A DNA stretch of 64,000 nucleotides from Dreissena polymorpha (GCF_020536995.1 NC_068359.1:72480115-72544114); one strand, 5' to 3'; shown: positions 11,686 to 24,673, numbered from the stretch's first letter. The notes: generated from the letters alone by a model not told the origin. Made by a program: numbers and translations.

Positions 11686-14554
11686 GCTGTGCCGCTATGG
11701 CAGCTGAAGTTTCACCTTGTTTACCTTCATTACAGTGGCATTGAACCTCAAAGTTATGACATCAATATGTACACAAATTTCTAAAATGATTTTTATTTCA
11801 AAATACATAAATACATTTCCCGTGAGATATTTCCAGTTTATACCAGTATTATATGTTCAAATTATATTCTTAATTTCATGTTTTTTTGAAGACTTTGCCC
11901 ATTTGGGCCCTTCAAAAGTGACATAGCCCCTCGGCGTGAACGATTTTGTTGCCAAAATCATTGTTTTAGACTACTTCTTTATATAAATTGAACTTAAATT
12001 ATCCGACGACAAAAATGAAAGCGTTCAGGTACTTCGACTAAATGCTGATTTAAGGGCAAATCCATAGTACAGGCTCCTTTTCGTTGGACAAGTAACTTGT
12101 ATGCTATGCTGAAACCCAGTATGGTACGTAAATATACATTTACAAAAACGCTTATAAAATATATACCGGTAAAAGATATCACAACAGTTGAATTGTGTTA
12201 ACGCCCATGATCAGAAACTACATGTACTTTAAAACATTATATTTCTATCCTAAATAAAGGCTGGAGCATATAGAGTTTTACTCTTATATAATGATCGCAT
12301 ATTTAAAACACGTTAAAGGCATGAACATTAAACATGGTCCTGAAAGGATTACAGGGTATACGCGAGCAAAAACAAATTATGCAACCCCAGGAATATGTTT
12401 TAAAAAGCGCTTTGATCAAAATTCCACCTAATTCTAGACATACACATACAGAAAGAATAAGTTTGTCCATGCAAGCGAAATAATTAAACTATTATGGTTT
12501 AATGTATATTTTTCTACATGCGTTTTATTTGACTACCATAGATGCGTATTCAGGCGTACACTGTATGCATATTACATAATTATATGGCGATATTAAAATC
12601 AGTTTTTCGTACAAATGAGAGTGTCAATGTTATAAAGTTAACATTTATCCAGAAAATATAGGTGATGAATCAGGTCAATTTAAAATAAGCGTTGACGTTT
12701 TTTCTATATAAAAAGTACAACATAAAATCTACATTAACTATGTATTGTTAATTGTATATGAAGATATTTAAGTTGACCCCATCAACAGAATGCGTTCATA
12801 TACTTCGACATAATACTGTTTTAGTAGAAAACAATATAAATGCATGTAAGAAATTATCACGATCTAAAATTTTGATCACATTGCTGCAACAAACCCTTAA
12901 TATAATAACATGACAACTCAAAACTTTCTTATTGGTACTTTTTTCTTCCAGCAAGTCTGAGTGAATTAAACCAACCATACGTTTCAGACTGTAGCAAATG
13001 TAACCTAATTCTGAAAATGTATATAAAAATACATGATAATAAAGCTATCCGTCTAAGAATGGGTAATCAGATATAATTATACAATGTTTTATCAACTAGA
13101 TTGCTGCCAATGCTATTTTCCCAACATCTGTGTTTACACATGTGATTATAAGAGAAAGCAATTTTTTAAGAAAAGGACTTATTTTTATGCAAAGTTATAT
13201 CAGTATTAATATAACGAAACATAAAAATAAATAAAATATTTCAACCCATCATGGTACATAATTATACATTCACGAAAACGGTAATAAAATATATAAAATA
13301 ATTCACAATTTTCGGAATTGTGCTAACGTACATGGTCAGTAAATATGGGTACTTTAAAACATTTTATTTATATCATAAATAAACGCTGAAGCAAATAGAG
13401 CTTTACTCTTATGTAACGAACACATATTGAGAAAACGTTATAGTCGTGCTGAATATAAAACATGGTCCTGAATGGATAACAGGGTATACACATGTAAACA
13501 AAAGTTATGCAATCCCAGGAATATGTTTTTTAAGCGCTTTGTTTAAAATTTCCCGTAATGCTGAAAAACACACATACAAGCCCTTAATATAATAAAATGA
13601 AAACACAAATTATGATCCTTTTTCCTGCATTAAATCCGAATGAATCACACTAAACAAAAATTTCACACGTGGGAAAATGCAACCTAATTTTGGAAATTTA
13701 TATAAAATAAATAATAATAAAGCTATCAGACTAAGTATGAATAATCATGAACTAGATTGTTGACAATGCCATCATCTGTGTTTACACATGTGTTTTAAGA
13801 GAAAACATATGTCAAAGAAAAAGGATATATGTTTATGCAAAGCTAGTTCAGTATTAATATGACGCAATATAAAAATCAATGAACTATTTCAACTAAGCAT
13901 ATTGGATTTTAATTGTACAACTATTTAAATAGTGATGTGCTATTTCAGGTCTGAACATTATGTTGCCAAAATGTTTTCGTTATAGATTTATTTCTTTATA
14001 TGAATTTAACTTAGATTATGCCGACGACAATAATGAACGCTTTCAGATACTTCACTTAATGCTGTTTGAAGCGCACATCTATATTAAAGGCTTCTTTTCG
14101 TTGGACAAATAATTTTATTCTATGAAAAAATCCATCATCATTCATAGTTATACATTTACGAAAACGGTAACAAAAAACGTAAGATATCGCAATATTTTTA
14201 ATATTGTTAACATACATGTTCAGAAATAAGTCTAAAACATTACATGTCTATCCTAAACGCTTAATAAAAAATTTAATGTTAAAAATAACATAATTAATAT
14301 TACAGAAAGCATTGGTGGTTTAAATCGGTTAAATCCGTTGGCATGCTGTACCTTAAACTTGGACCAGACCAGAGGATTCACACGTGTAAACAAATATTAT
14401 GCCTCCCTGGAAATGTTTTCAGACAAGCAATGCGTACTACATTTTAGCTAGTCTTTGTGAGAGAAGCGACAAATTACATGAAAACAGAAAGCTGCAATGC
14501 AAAAAATTGGAGTAAAACTGCGGTCAGCGCTTTGTTAAGAGAATAATCATGCTT

Positions 14555-15240
14555 TTTATTCTCCTGAGCACGAAGTGCTCAAGGTGAGCTTTTAGGATGG
14601 TCTGATGTCCGTCGTCCGTCCGTCGTCAACATTTGCTTTAAACAGCATGTCCTCTGAAGCTGCTGACTGGATTTTGATTAAATTTTCAGGAATGATCAGT
14701 GGATAATCATCTACAAAAGTTATATAAATCGTTCCGCTCCGCTGATTAAGTAGGTCACATAAGCTAAACAAATGATTTTCCACTTAATCGACATCTCCTA
14801 TTTAACCAATGCATGGCTCTTGACCAAACTTCACAGGAATGATCCGCGGATGGTACTCTACCAAGTTACATAACTAGTTCCGTTAACATGCATTATACTA
14901 GTAGGTCACAGGAGCACTTAATCGACATTCCATCCTAAACCAATGACTGGATTTGGATTAAACTTTACAGGAATGATCAGTTGATGATCCTCTTTTCTCA
15001 TTAAAATAGCAGTTCCGCTCCAATGCTTAATTAAGCAACAAGAGCTAAAAAAAGATATTTCACTTTAATGACATCTCATTCTTAACCAATTATTGGATCT
15101 TGACCAAACTGCACAGGAATGATTCTTGGATGACCTTTAAACAAATGGCTAAAATCGTTCTGCACCACTGAACAAGATGGCCATCAGAGCTAAAAATAGA
15201 AATGCCTTTAAACGACTTCTTACACTATGCCATTTATTTT
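14555..15240 (+). repeat. Bivalve GTCCGTC-type dispersed repeat
   Basis: It begins with 'GAGCACGAAGTGCTCAAGG' and 'GTCCGTCGTCCGTCCGTCGTC'. It then repeats a ~110-120 bp module about four times with the phrases 'ATTGACCAAACTTCACAGGAATGATC'-like and 'GTTCCGCTCCNNTG'. From general knowledge this type of repeat is very common in bivalve genomes. The open frame 14592-14783 is part of it. Confidence 0.65.
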
Positions 15241-16714
15241 CTTTAAAACTTCACGTGACTGTTCTTGGTGACACTTAATAAAGAAAATAAGCCAAAATCG
15301 CTCATTTTGATACAAGTACATACACTTTTGCGCTGACCTAGACACAATGGAAGTCGAATCTGAATATAGATGCCAAAAAGAGCGATGTTCAACAGGTGAG
15401 CGACATATGTCCATTTTGGCCTTCTTGTTTATTGTCGGTTGGTCTGTGATTTCCTCCTCATTATTTGTATTGTAAGACTCCATTTCATAATAAATACCAG
15501 TGACAGGATCATGGAAAAATAATAAGTTCTGTCCAATCCTTTGAAAATGTTTTATTTTATTTTTTGTCTGTTTTGAGGGTTTTATTCAAATCAAAACTGT
15601 AACATCCAAAACGATACAACTACATATACATATAAGTGCATAAAATATTAACAGTGGTTACATAAAAAATAGTAGTTCAAAACTTGGTTAAAAAGTAGGT
15701 AACACATCTGAACATTCAAAATTTACAACAAGCAATAATAAAAAAAATCTACCAAAAACAAAACAAAATAAGGAACATGTATAAACAGATACACGTCTTT
15801 TGAAAATTGTTAAGTGACAAAAGTAGTTCACCAGAGCAACTGACTACCGTCTTCAACTTCCCTGCATAGTGTACAACCCTTGTCTTTGACCTAACTTAAA
15901 GGTGTGTTTTGAAATACTTAATGTCTGAAAATTAATGTGAACGTTAATCAGATCCCGGTAATATTAATGTCTACATTACAATGTTTTTACACGTCCCGCA
16001 GGCGCTCAGAAAGCGGAAAAACCAACAGAGCGCAAGTTCTAAATAAAATATATTAGCACAAGCCAAGTAGACATGGTCCCTAAAATTTGTACCGGGCTCA
16101 AAGATGTTCAGCGAAACTCCTATATCTACTATACGAAAGATAGAAGGGACAAAGTTGTGCCAATTGGTTATGAATGTTAGTTTATAACCCAGAATATGTA
16201 TTTTTCCTGCCTCTGTTGCAAACATTGACCAAATAAAGCAGGGTCGGATAAACTAGTTGATATCCTGCAGTACATCACGTGACCGTGATCTAACCGTAAG
16301 TATGTATTCCTACGCGCCGATTAACATGTTCTAATATTTGACCTTTGAAATTTATTGGGACGCATCATGAATGTTATCGTTATATTATATATCATCCTTT
16401 TTGTCTTCTTTAAAATATATTACCGAACCAGCTTTCCGTATTTATAATTTTCATTTACTTGATTACGCAATGTATGACGTATCTAGTGTGACGTCATTTC
16501 TCAGATAAAACATACTATCTAGATAGATAGATCTAGTTTCTCTCAGTATTTTAGGGACAACAATTTTGACGCGGTGGTTTTAACCCTGTTTTTTTTAATA
16601 TTTTAAAGCATCGAACGAATCATAAACGTAGATCTATTTCGGATTGTGTGTTTGTCATTCATAAGTGTTAACTTCGATAGGAAAAAAATAATTCGCTACG
16701 ACAGGATTACGATT
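15241..16714. other. No supported gene; two orphan minus-strand frames
   Basis: Two minus-strand frames are a little longer than chance suggests: 15220-15483 (87 codons, acidic then lysine-rich N-terminus) and 15971-16225 (84 codons). Neither shows a motif I recognise or clear splice sites, so I do not call them genes. Confidence 0.35.
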
Positions 16715-16815
16715 TCGTAAATCGGCATTCGAACCCGAATCCATCCATGAGCCATCTGATGATATTGATCATATGATATTGGCCTGGGTTCCTCTTCCAA
16801 TTAAGCTATCTGACC
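16715..16815 (-). repeat. tRNA-derived SINE head or tRNA pseudogene
   Basis: Read on the minus strand, it has an A-box-like TAGCTTAATTGGAAGAG close to the 5' end and a B-box GGGTTCGAATGCC near the 3' end, inside a possible short T-stem (TCGG/CCGA). The anticodon part is too long and does not fold as a normal arm, so a functional tRNA is unlikely. Confidence 0.5.
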
Positions 16816-17247
16816 TTTTAAAAAATATGTAGGTAAACTGCAATGTTGTATAATAGCATGATACCTTGCTTAAGAAAATTTTACAAAGAATTACATTTAA
16901 TTTATATTTTGTTATGATTTAGAACAGTATATTGTCAGTTCAAAAGCTCAAATGAGTTAATGTTTGAAAAGCCCACAAAAGCTTCTGTTTGTAAAAATGA
17001 TGCTAATTAATTTGCCGACTGTGTATAGTTGAGATAAAATCACCTTATTTTGCACAAATCTGGTAAAATATATATGGTTTGAATACCAACTGCGGATAAG
17101 AGCAACAGAACAGTCCTTGTAACTAAATAACTCTAATATTTTAATAAGTAATTATCTAAACCATAAAGTGACCTATACTTCGATAATTATGTATACCTGA
17201 AGAGAAGATATATCGAAGGTGAATATTGCGTAACACATGAAACTATA

Positions 17248-19150
17248 CACGGTTTTTCAATAAATAGGAACAATGCCTGTCGCCAGGTAATAACGACACA
17301 TTGACGATATAAAACACGGGCTATCCTTGTTATACATTATAAACCCATTCATATAAAATAAAAATTAATCGTAGTTTGGCATTTCAGATCAAATAGTTAG
17401 CAAAAGTGATTTAACAAAACATCTAATTTAAATGTCCGTTACTGTCGCCTTCTCATATTAATTACATTATACCATCCACATATAAGTAACCTCTGTGATA
17501 CTGTTGGTTTTAAACAATGCATTTTCTTCGAAAACAAATATGTAAATATGTAAATGTAAACTATTGCAGCACCAATTGCTACGGGGAAGTCAAACAGAAT
17601 GTTTCAATTGGAAAACAACACTCGCGTGAATATTCAGAACCTTTATGAACAGTATTAGATTTAGCAATAGTGCTTATAATAAATTAAACTTTCGGTTTAC
17701 TGGTATAAATGAATATACCCACACAATAATGGGCTAAAGTCAAAGAAGTTGAATAGTATATCAGAGGGGGTAATCACGTGACAAACAAGATGGCGACGTC
17801 CATGCCGAGGCAGGTATTTTTCGTCGTTTTATACCCTTTATTATTTGTATTTTTTTATGCCGCTCATTTTCCAGCCATATTAGGAAGAAAGTTACTGGCT
17901 ACTATTTCATAGTAATATTCGCTCTACATTTCGACTTTACTCGGTGCGAAATTTCTTAGCGGAATGACCTAATTAGGGCTCCATTAAGAAAATTTGCGGG
18001 GAGTCAAGTCGAGATATTTAGCGAATTTAAATACGAAATATACGCTAATCACCTTTTACTGATATGGCTGGAAAGTGAGCGTCATTTAAAAAATAAACAG
18101 AGGTAATAAAGGGTATAAAACGGCGAAAAATAATTGTCTCGGTATGGACGTCGTCATCTTGACTATCACGTGATTACCCCTTCTGGTATATGCGATCGCA
18201 GAAATGTCCGTGACGATAAAATATCCGTGACTTGTAACATATATAACGTTTCAGGCATGTTGGGAGATTGGGATTTATACTTCCATTGTGTTTATTTCAT
18301 TGCAATGGTTTATAAAGAATGCTAGCACTTATGTGTGTGCCTAAATTATATTATGTTAATATTGTAAATCTGCAAAGGAACAGTTTGTGTGGTCTAAATG
18401 CTCAGTTAACACTATTTTTCACAAGTAATATATGTCACACTTAAGAAATATTTTGTATAGATAATGCCATTATCATCCATTTCTGCATGTTTAGCGCGAA
18501 AGCTCTGTATCGGCTATTGTTTAATGTTTGCTTCACACAATACATTTTTCAATGTTTATTAAATTTCCGTTACTCTATAGTGTCGTTTAAATTTATTGAA
18601 GTGCACTTATATAGGAAACAGAACGAATAAACATATGTAATTAGTGGTTCACCTCAGTCATAAATATGATTATTTTGTAATTAACATTATATCGAAATCA
18701 ACACAACACGTTTTATACAAAATACAAAACTTGTGTTCAGTACATATTTAAAAAAATGAGACAACACAATTTTTCTTTCTTCATTTGATCATTGAAATTT
18801 TCGTGAGATAAAAAGAAACACTTCACTGACGGTCTCTACAAACAGATAGGCATCTTCAGAATGAGGTACTTTTATTGTAAAATCCTCTGTACATTATACA
18901 GTCGTTTATATTCTGCATATTTGACAATAAAACAAAGTAACAGACATTTAGAGTAGGCTCTGTTGAATAATATACACGGGCACAAACAAACCATCATATA
19001 TAAAAAAGTATAATAGATATGCATGTAAAACTTCGCATGTACGTGTGTGATGGATATGGCTCCTCAATAAACATATCAAAAACGCATGCGTAAATATTTT
19101 AAAAAAATCAATTGTACACCCCTGGTGTTCCTATTTATTGAAAAACCGTG
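17248..19150. mobile_element. 1.9-kb non-autonomous TIR element
   Basis: About 25 bp at 17248 (starting CACGGTTTTTCAATAAATAG) returns as a perfect inverted copy ending at 19150. TA lies at both outer edges, as for Tc1/mariner-like insertions. The interior has no transposase frame. Another TIR element is nested at 17761-18186. Confidence 0.72.
17761..18186. mobile_element. Palindromic MITE nested in the 1.9-kb element
   Basis: The ends are inverted copies that begin (T/C)CAGA(G/A)GGGGTAATCACGTGA and stay similar for roughly 80 bp, including a CGTCGTTTTATACCCTTTA stretch. TATA stands on both flanks, consistent with a TA target duplication. There is no coding capacity. Confidence 0.8.
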
Positions 19151-19627
19151 ATAAACAAATTGTGCAGCAAACAAAGATTGGTATATACCAAGGAGCTATA
19201 TAATAATCTATTATGTATGTCCTTGGCATTTCCTCCTTAAAACACTAAACAATCAACTAGAACCTACAATGTAAAAATTTAGAACAGCCAACTGCTGCTA
19301 CCTTCTCAATTATAATTTTCACTGGCATCAGCAATGATTTCTCCATGTTGCATACTGTACTTAGATTTCACAAGGGCCAGGCAGCATTTTTGTTTTATTT
19401 TCCTTTGTGAGCATTTAAAGTCAAAGTAATTTCAAATTACCATAATTGAGGAATAATGCAAGGTAGGTCAGCGATAATTATGTCACCCACCAAAACATAT
19501 TATTTAATACCATTGATATAACACTTTGATAATTTTACACTTGTAAGTATATATTTTTTAAGTACCAAAATACTAGGATTAAATTAATTTGTATATTCCT
19601 AACTACTGTTTAAACGTCATTTTAGTT

Positions 19628-19750
19628 AGCGACTGTCACGTCACCCACCGTACTCAAGGTAGCGACTATCACGTCACCCACCGTACTCAAGGTATAGAAT
19701 GTCAAGTCAGCCACTGTACTAAAGGTAGCGACTGTCATGTCACCCACCTC
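19628..19750 (+). repeat. 33-bp tandem repeat, about 3.7 copies
   Basis: The unit is GCGACTGTCACGTCACCCAC followed by CGTACTCAAGGTA. The third copy is the most diverged. The period is a multiple of three and one plus-strand frame (19589-19786) reads through as an 11-residue repeat, but nothing else supports coding. Confidence 0.9.
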
Positions 19751-21216
19751 AAAGTTATTTATATTTTATTTGAATTTATGTTTTAAATATGGTTAATCAC
19801 ATTTGATCACATCTTTTGATTGCTTGAATCAATCACATTTTATAGTATCTATAAACATTGCACTATTAGTATTTGTAGTAATTATCAAATAATTAATTTA
19901 GAATGTTCTTTACCAGAAAGGTTAGCCCAGATGTCAATAAGAGCACTATCTCCCTCACTATGAGATATTGTCAAAGGTAGCAATATTTGTTTGAATCATG
20001 CCATTTTGTGAGGCATAACAAGTAAGCTAAATTCTTGTATTTTTGCAATAGAAGAGAATAGATATCACGGTACCTGAACCACGTGACTTTTTCGGCTATG
20101 TGTGGGACAATCGGATGTAAACAAAACGTCGCTTCAGGTAACCTTTTTGATAATTTCTTCATTATTTCAAAACCATTTAAAAAACAAAACAAAGACGAGT
20201 GCCCGGTCATTGTAAAAAGGCACAACTTTGTTAAGTTTGCGCAAAATTAATTAAGTATTTTTTTCCAAAAAGTGCAACCGCGTGTTTGAAAACACATGAT
20301 GTGAAATGCTATGTGTGGTATATTTTTTGTTCAATCAACAAAAACATTGATAATAATATTGTCGAGGGTTTAAAAATAGGGCGGACATTGTAATTCTTCA
20401 TAGAGAAGCTACTTACATTGTATGTTTGCGCAAATACATCTTATTCGGAGTGTGTGTATATAAATGTTATACTGCTATGTGTTGGATACATTTTTTAAAT
20501 GCTATGTGTGGTATACAAGAATTCTGCATTTAATCTGAACACAGTTTTGTAAGAATCTAGAACATAAACTTTAGTCTGTCCTGAAAATATATCAAATTAA
20601 CCAAATGTTACATTATTGAATACTGAAGTAATCGTGTAATGATTAACCAATTTATGTTTAACTGAACTTAATTCTTATTAAAGCATACATGTTATGTTGA
20701 AATATAATATTTCTTTGTTTTATTTATTGTCTTTAAATAAATATAATGATTGATATTTCTGCCTGATTATTGAATTTGGTCCATTTTTTAATGAATGACA
20801 AAGAAAATAAATAAGAGCACATGCTTTAAAATGGGTTTTACTTCTTTTGTTTTTCAGACTTGAAAAGGATTAGTCGAAAGATCTGTAACGCTTTTAAGGT
20901 TCGAAGCTGTGTAAGAACTACATGAACACCATCAAACCACACGGAAGGTGATATGTGGCAAGTTAAAAATCAAAACCACGGTGACAGAGACAGGGACCCC
21001 GCTTCATTCTGTGATGTTTATGGAAAGCTATTTCAACTAACTACGCAAACATACCATTTAACATGTATTTTTGCATAAGCAAAACAAAGTGTGTGTATTG
21101 ATATGTGTGTATATTTATCGGTTTTGTATCTATGTTATTACTAAAATTGATTAGATGAATATAAAATCTGATAATGTGTGTTAATAAAACAGGTGTTTCA
21201 TAACAAATAATTTAAA

Positions 21217-21329
21217 TCCAATGATGCGTGTTTGTGGTCTATTCCAATATCATCTCCATTTGAACATCTTCGAATCCAATAATGCTTGTTTGTGGTCTAT
21301 TCCAATATAATCTCCATGAATATCTTCAG
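21217..21329 (+). repeat. 58-bp tandem duplication
   Basis: Two copies start with TCCAAT(A/G)ATGC and share TGTTTGTGGTCTATTCCAAT. They differ by a few substitutions and a small deletion. Confidence 0.85.
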
Positions 21330-22364
21330 TATATCAAAATAAACACGTCATTAATAATACCATTACTTTATAACTAGCATGCACATGTAACAATAGAAAT
21401 TAAAGCGCCAAATACATAAAGAAGTACATTAGTATTCACAAAGAAATTGTAATCAGTCAATTTATGAATTTGCAAATCTTGCTATTCAAACATATGAATG
21501 CTTCAATTAAGTCATAACAAATGATCATCGCCAAAACGTCTTGACTTGTGGGGGTCATTATGCCAACAAACATATTGAATTGCATCAATACTTAATTTAC
21601 TCAAATTCAAATGAAAGCTGAATAACTGACAATAGTTTGAGATGTTTAATGAAAATACCCATTCGCCCCGGTCATGAAAGGGCGCTGCAAGATCTTGTTA
21701 CCACTCTGCACCAAGTAATTAACATTAAATCATATAATGTTGTTCAATTTGTTGAAATGTCAAATTTTTATGTAATGTTTACTTTGATTGTTTTCTTTCC
21801 CTGCAATACTTGCACCATCTGGTAATAAATCAAACAGTCATTTAAACTTTGGAACATTTACTATACATGTTTGTATATGACAACTTTTCATTGATCAAGA
21901 TATCAGTACGTCTCTTGAAGGTGCTTCCAAAAATACTTTAATCTCCCTGAAAAGAACAAAATACAACTGATATAAACTGTTAAACTTAAAAAAATAGCAT
22001 GTGTGATATATTAGATAGCTCAATAGGATTTACATACAAATACATGATTTTCCAGAAAAAAATGTCATTGATCCTAGTGTCTATTTGTTTAAAAATGCTT
22101 ATGATCTCTTTATGCTTATTTATTAAATTCGTTACAGTCAAAAATGCCTACACATTCCTGCTAAAAAACACACAACTAACACTTTTTGTAGTTTTGTTGC
22201 AATAATATTCACATGACATCTTGCACAAACAATCCTTACGATTTTGTGTATTAAACAAGTGCATTAGTCGGCAGTAACAATTCACTGAAAATTCAACATT
22301 TTGTAACAATATATTTTATAGAAACAAACAAGAAAAAGTTTGCCCAACGGAACTTTTTTCCTGT

Positions 22365-22441
22365 CCGTGCGTGGGTGGCTTTGTGTTAGGAGATCCCCGA
22401 CCGTGTTTTGACCTCTCTGCCACACTGTTCGCAAACAAAGG
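22365..22441 (-). pseudogene. C2H2 zinc-finger coding remnant
   Basis: On the minus strand one frame encodes a finger with the spacing C-x2-C-x12-H-x3-H, beginning FVCEQCGREVKTRSGIS. One in-frame stop codon lies between the second cysteine and the first histidine. An acceptor-like TTGTTACTTTTAG lies just upstream. The style recalls zinc fingers at the start of R2/NeSL-type LINE proteins, but a decayed host zinc-finger exon is equally possible. It ends about 195 bp before the assembly gap. Confidence 0.45.
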
Positions 22442-22635
22442 CATTCTAAAAGTAACAAAATATGAATATAAGTTATCGACAATCATGATAATTTATAGTT
22501 ACATGAACGTAGGATTATCATATTTAAGGCGCGCAAAACACTAACAACAATGTTTATTGACCAACTTTGTTATTCAGACAGACTTTAAATGTAATTGACG
22601 TTAATGTCAATCTTTCGATTCTCTAGTTTAGTTTT

Positions 22636-22735
22636 NNNNNNNNNNNNNNNNNNNNNNNNNNNNNNNNNNNNNNNNNNNNNNNNNNNNNNNNNNNNNNNNN
22701 NNNNNNNNNNNNNNNNNNNNNNNNNNNNNNNNNNN
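22636..22735. other. Assembly gap of 100 N
   Basis: Exactly 100 N, the usual placeholder for a gap of unknown size. The character of the sequence changes across it: repeat-rich host-like DNA on the left, virus-like compact genes on the right. Distance and linkage across the gap are therefore uncertain. Confidence 0.99.
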
Positions 22736-22769
22736 AAATTCTTGTTTCGAGCCAGAACCGAGTTCAAGT

Positions 22770-23075
22770 ATGAAATTAAAACTAACGTGCTTTGGAATCA
22801 CAGTTCACCTTCGCGTGTACTTATTCTTGTTTAACTGTTGTTGGAACTCGCCGACGATAATTATAGGCGATGTCGATCTAATAGTAAGGGATACACTAGA
22901 TGAAACGAAACTCTTTTTCAGTATTGCTGATCGAGATGGCGAGACTGAAAAGAAATATGATTTACTGAAACCCAACGGCTGTGCTATGTGTAAGGAAATC
23001 ATCGATATGATTGGTATCAAAGCATTTTCGATAAAACGATTTGTTTGTAGAGTTGGAATCAAATTTATTGTTTAG
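22770..23075 (+). pseudogene. Unassigned virus-like frame next to the gap
   Basis: Open plus-strand frame of 101 codons starting 35 bp after the gap, with an acidic central part (DVDLIVRD, DRDGETEKKYDLL) and a CAMC motif. The start may be artificial because sequence is missing to the left. No family recognised. It probably belongs to the viral island and looks like part of a larger broken gene. Confidence 0.35.
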
Positions 23076-23379
23076 TTTACAGAGCGACCGTGAATGTGAT
23101 GATTGTATATATGAAATATATGATAAAACAACCAAAACGTATTTTTCTGTTTTCTACTTTTTATTCAACAACATTGCTTACAATAATCAACAAATGCATT
23201 CCATTACCAGGTTGTTTTCAACCCAGTCATTTAGTCTATACTTTCGAAAACGTCTTGAATCTTGACCAGGTGGTAGAAGCCTTCAAGGTTGTATTTCGAT
23301 CGTTCATGCACGACGGCAACAAACAAAACAAATGCAGTCACAAACACATCCCAGCTCAAACCCACTGTTCAGCTTTTGT

Positions 23380-23580
23380 TCAAGCAATTCGGCGGAAATA
23401 GTCTTTATCGACACAAGAGTTTATCAAGTCATATTTCGTAAGAACATGCATCGTTACCGTTCTATTTACAAGCAAAACCACACATTCAACAATGTCACAA
23501 AGAGTGTCATTTGAGTCCTCAAACTGCTTGCATTCCAAGTAATTTGCTACCATCGCAGCCACAAACTCACAGCTGAACAT
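23380..23580 (-). CDS. Small unassigned virus-like protein
   Basis: Minus-strand frame of 66 codons. The start codon is 40 bp downstream of a TATAAAA box (23620-23626), the arrangement seen for the other genes of the island. Residues 1-30 are acidic with three cysteines, followed by a short hydrophobic stretch. I do not recognise it, and it may be the first part of a decayed gene. Confidence 0.4.
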   Translation of the reverse strand: MFSCEFVAAMVANYLECKQFEDSNDTLCDIVECVVLLVNRTVTMHVLTKYDLINSCVDKDYFRRIA

Positions 23581-23619
23581 TTTTTAACGTTATGACAACT
23601 ACTGACTTTGCGTGAATGG

Positions 23620-23626
23620 TTTTATA
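23620..23626 (-). promoter_or_regulatory. TATA box for the 23580 frame
   Basis: TATAAAA on the minus strand, about 40 bp before the ATG at 23580. Confidence 0.5.
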
Positions 23627-23629
23627 CTC

Positions 23630-24673
23630 GAGTTAGGCGCTTGTTATTTGAACTGTTGTAGTAGTTTGTAAACGTCTAGATTGAAATCCTTGCAACACAT
23701 ACGCAATAACTATAACTATAACCAAAGAAACAACCACAAATGTTAGTGCAATAAATAAGACCCAAAGCTGTTTATTTTGGAATCATCGTCACTCGGTGAA
23801 TCAAGTCCCATGCCGGGAATTCTAATCTGACACAGAGTTCGTTTTGTTGTACAATCTTCATACGAAATAGATTTTTCATTCACGTCGATATACAAGCACG
23901 TATTGTTCTCATCATATGACACTCGCGAATAGACTATCGCGTAATCGTTTAATTCGAGCGTTTCGTTCAGACTGTCAATTTTAAACATCAAATTTTGAGA
24001 TATTGCATTCACCTTCGGGTCGTGCGTTCTGTTAATCAGATAGTCAAAAGCGTTTTGAAACTCTTCTTCTGTTTGCAGCACTGCTGGTAAGCACTGGCCA
24101 TCTTCATTCACCACGAAACAAGTTTTAGGTGATGTGATCGACGCTGCTGCGTTTTCGTCAAATGAACATGTCTTGTACGCACGCGGATTGAAAGGTGAAC
24201 ACAGTCACAAACTCTCCTCGATCCGCTTTTAACAGCGCTACGTTAGCCGTTTCGCATGAAATGCCCAAATATTTCGTTTGAACAAATGAACGCATTGAGC
24301 AGGCCTATCTTTGTTGTTGAACAGCGCTATCTTGATAGAACCTTGGATGTTGTTTAAATAAATTCGTTGCTTACTTGAGTGAAAAACCGTTTTTAGATGA
24401 ATGTTTTTATGTCCAAAAATGACCACATCGTATGCATTATAGTCGGTGCTGTTTACAGTTTTACGTACATTGACGTTCGTTGAAAACTGGTTTCCAATTT
24501 GAACTGTTGCTCAATACTGATAAAGTAGCAAGATCCATCATATATTTTACCAATACTTTTAGTCGGATCACACACATTGCAATAACAGTTTGTAAACCGT
24601 AAGAAGAAACGCTTTGAACTGTTGTGTTTGCGCGGACAACAATGAACAAACACAAAATGATAAACGACCGCAT
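23630..24673 (-). pseudogene. Viral membrane-glycoprotein fossil, copy 1
   Basis: The minus strand starts with a signal-peptide-like MRSFIILCLFIVVRA. It continues through an ectodomain segment with several N-x-(S/T) sequons and paired cysteines (best seen at 23743-24114), and then a strongly hydrophobic helix coded at about 23660-23740. This is the layout of a type I membrane glycoprotein. A TATAAAAC box stands at 24721-24728. The cysteine-rich start resembles that of the neighbouring copy 2. It is broken in several places, so it is a fossil. The herpesvirus-envelope assignment is an inference from context. Confidence 0.5.

Larger units (their letters stand above)
7440..14240. repeat. Diverged ~2-kb segmental repeat array
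   Basis: The same set of phrases returns several times in direct orientation. The phrase 'TTTTCGTTGGACAA' or a close variant stands near 7679, 8186, 10194, 12076 and 14091; the last four are 1.9-2.0 kb apart. Other markers, 'CCCTTAATATAATAACATG' (about 9003, 10450, 12893, 13580) and 'AATAAAGCTATCC' (about 9820, 13040, 13715), recur with less regular spacing, so units have lost or gained blocks. I see no protein domain. Short open frames such as 7443-7724 lie in single copies and are not kept in the others. This is best read as an old tandem or segmental duplication of non-coding sequence. Confidence 0.72.
19151..22364. other. Gene-free stretch with two small tandem repeats
   Basis: Apart from the small tandem repeats listed separately I see no supported feature. 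The words 'ATGCTATGTGTGG' and similar recur near 20309, 20470 and 20500 without a fixed unit. Open frames are short and without motifs. Confidence 0.4.

Noticed and set aside
18134-18325. 63-codon frame near 18.2 kb
   Set aside because: It starts inside the inverted end of the MITE at 17761-18186 and has no motif.
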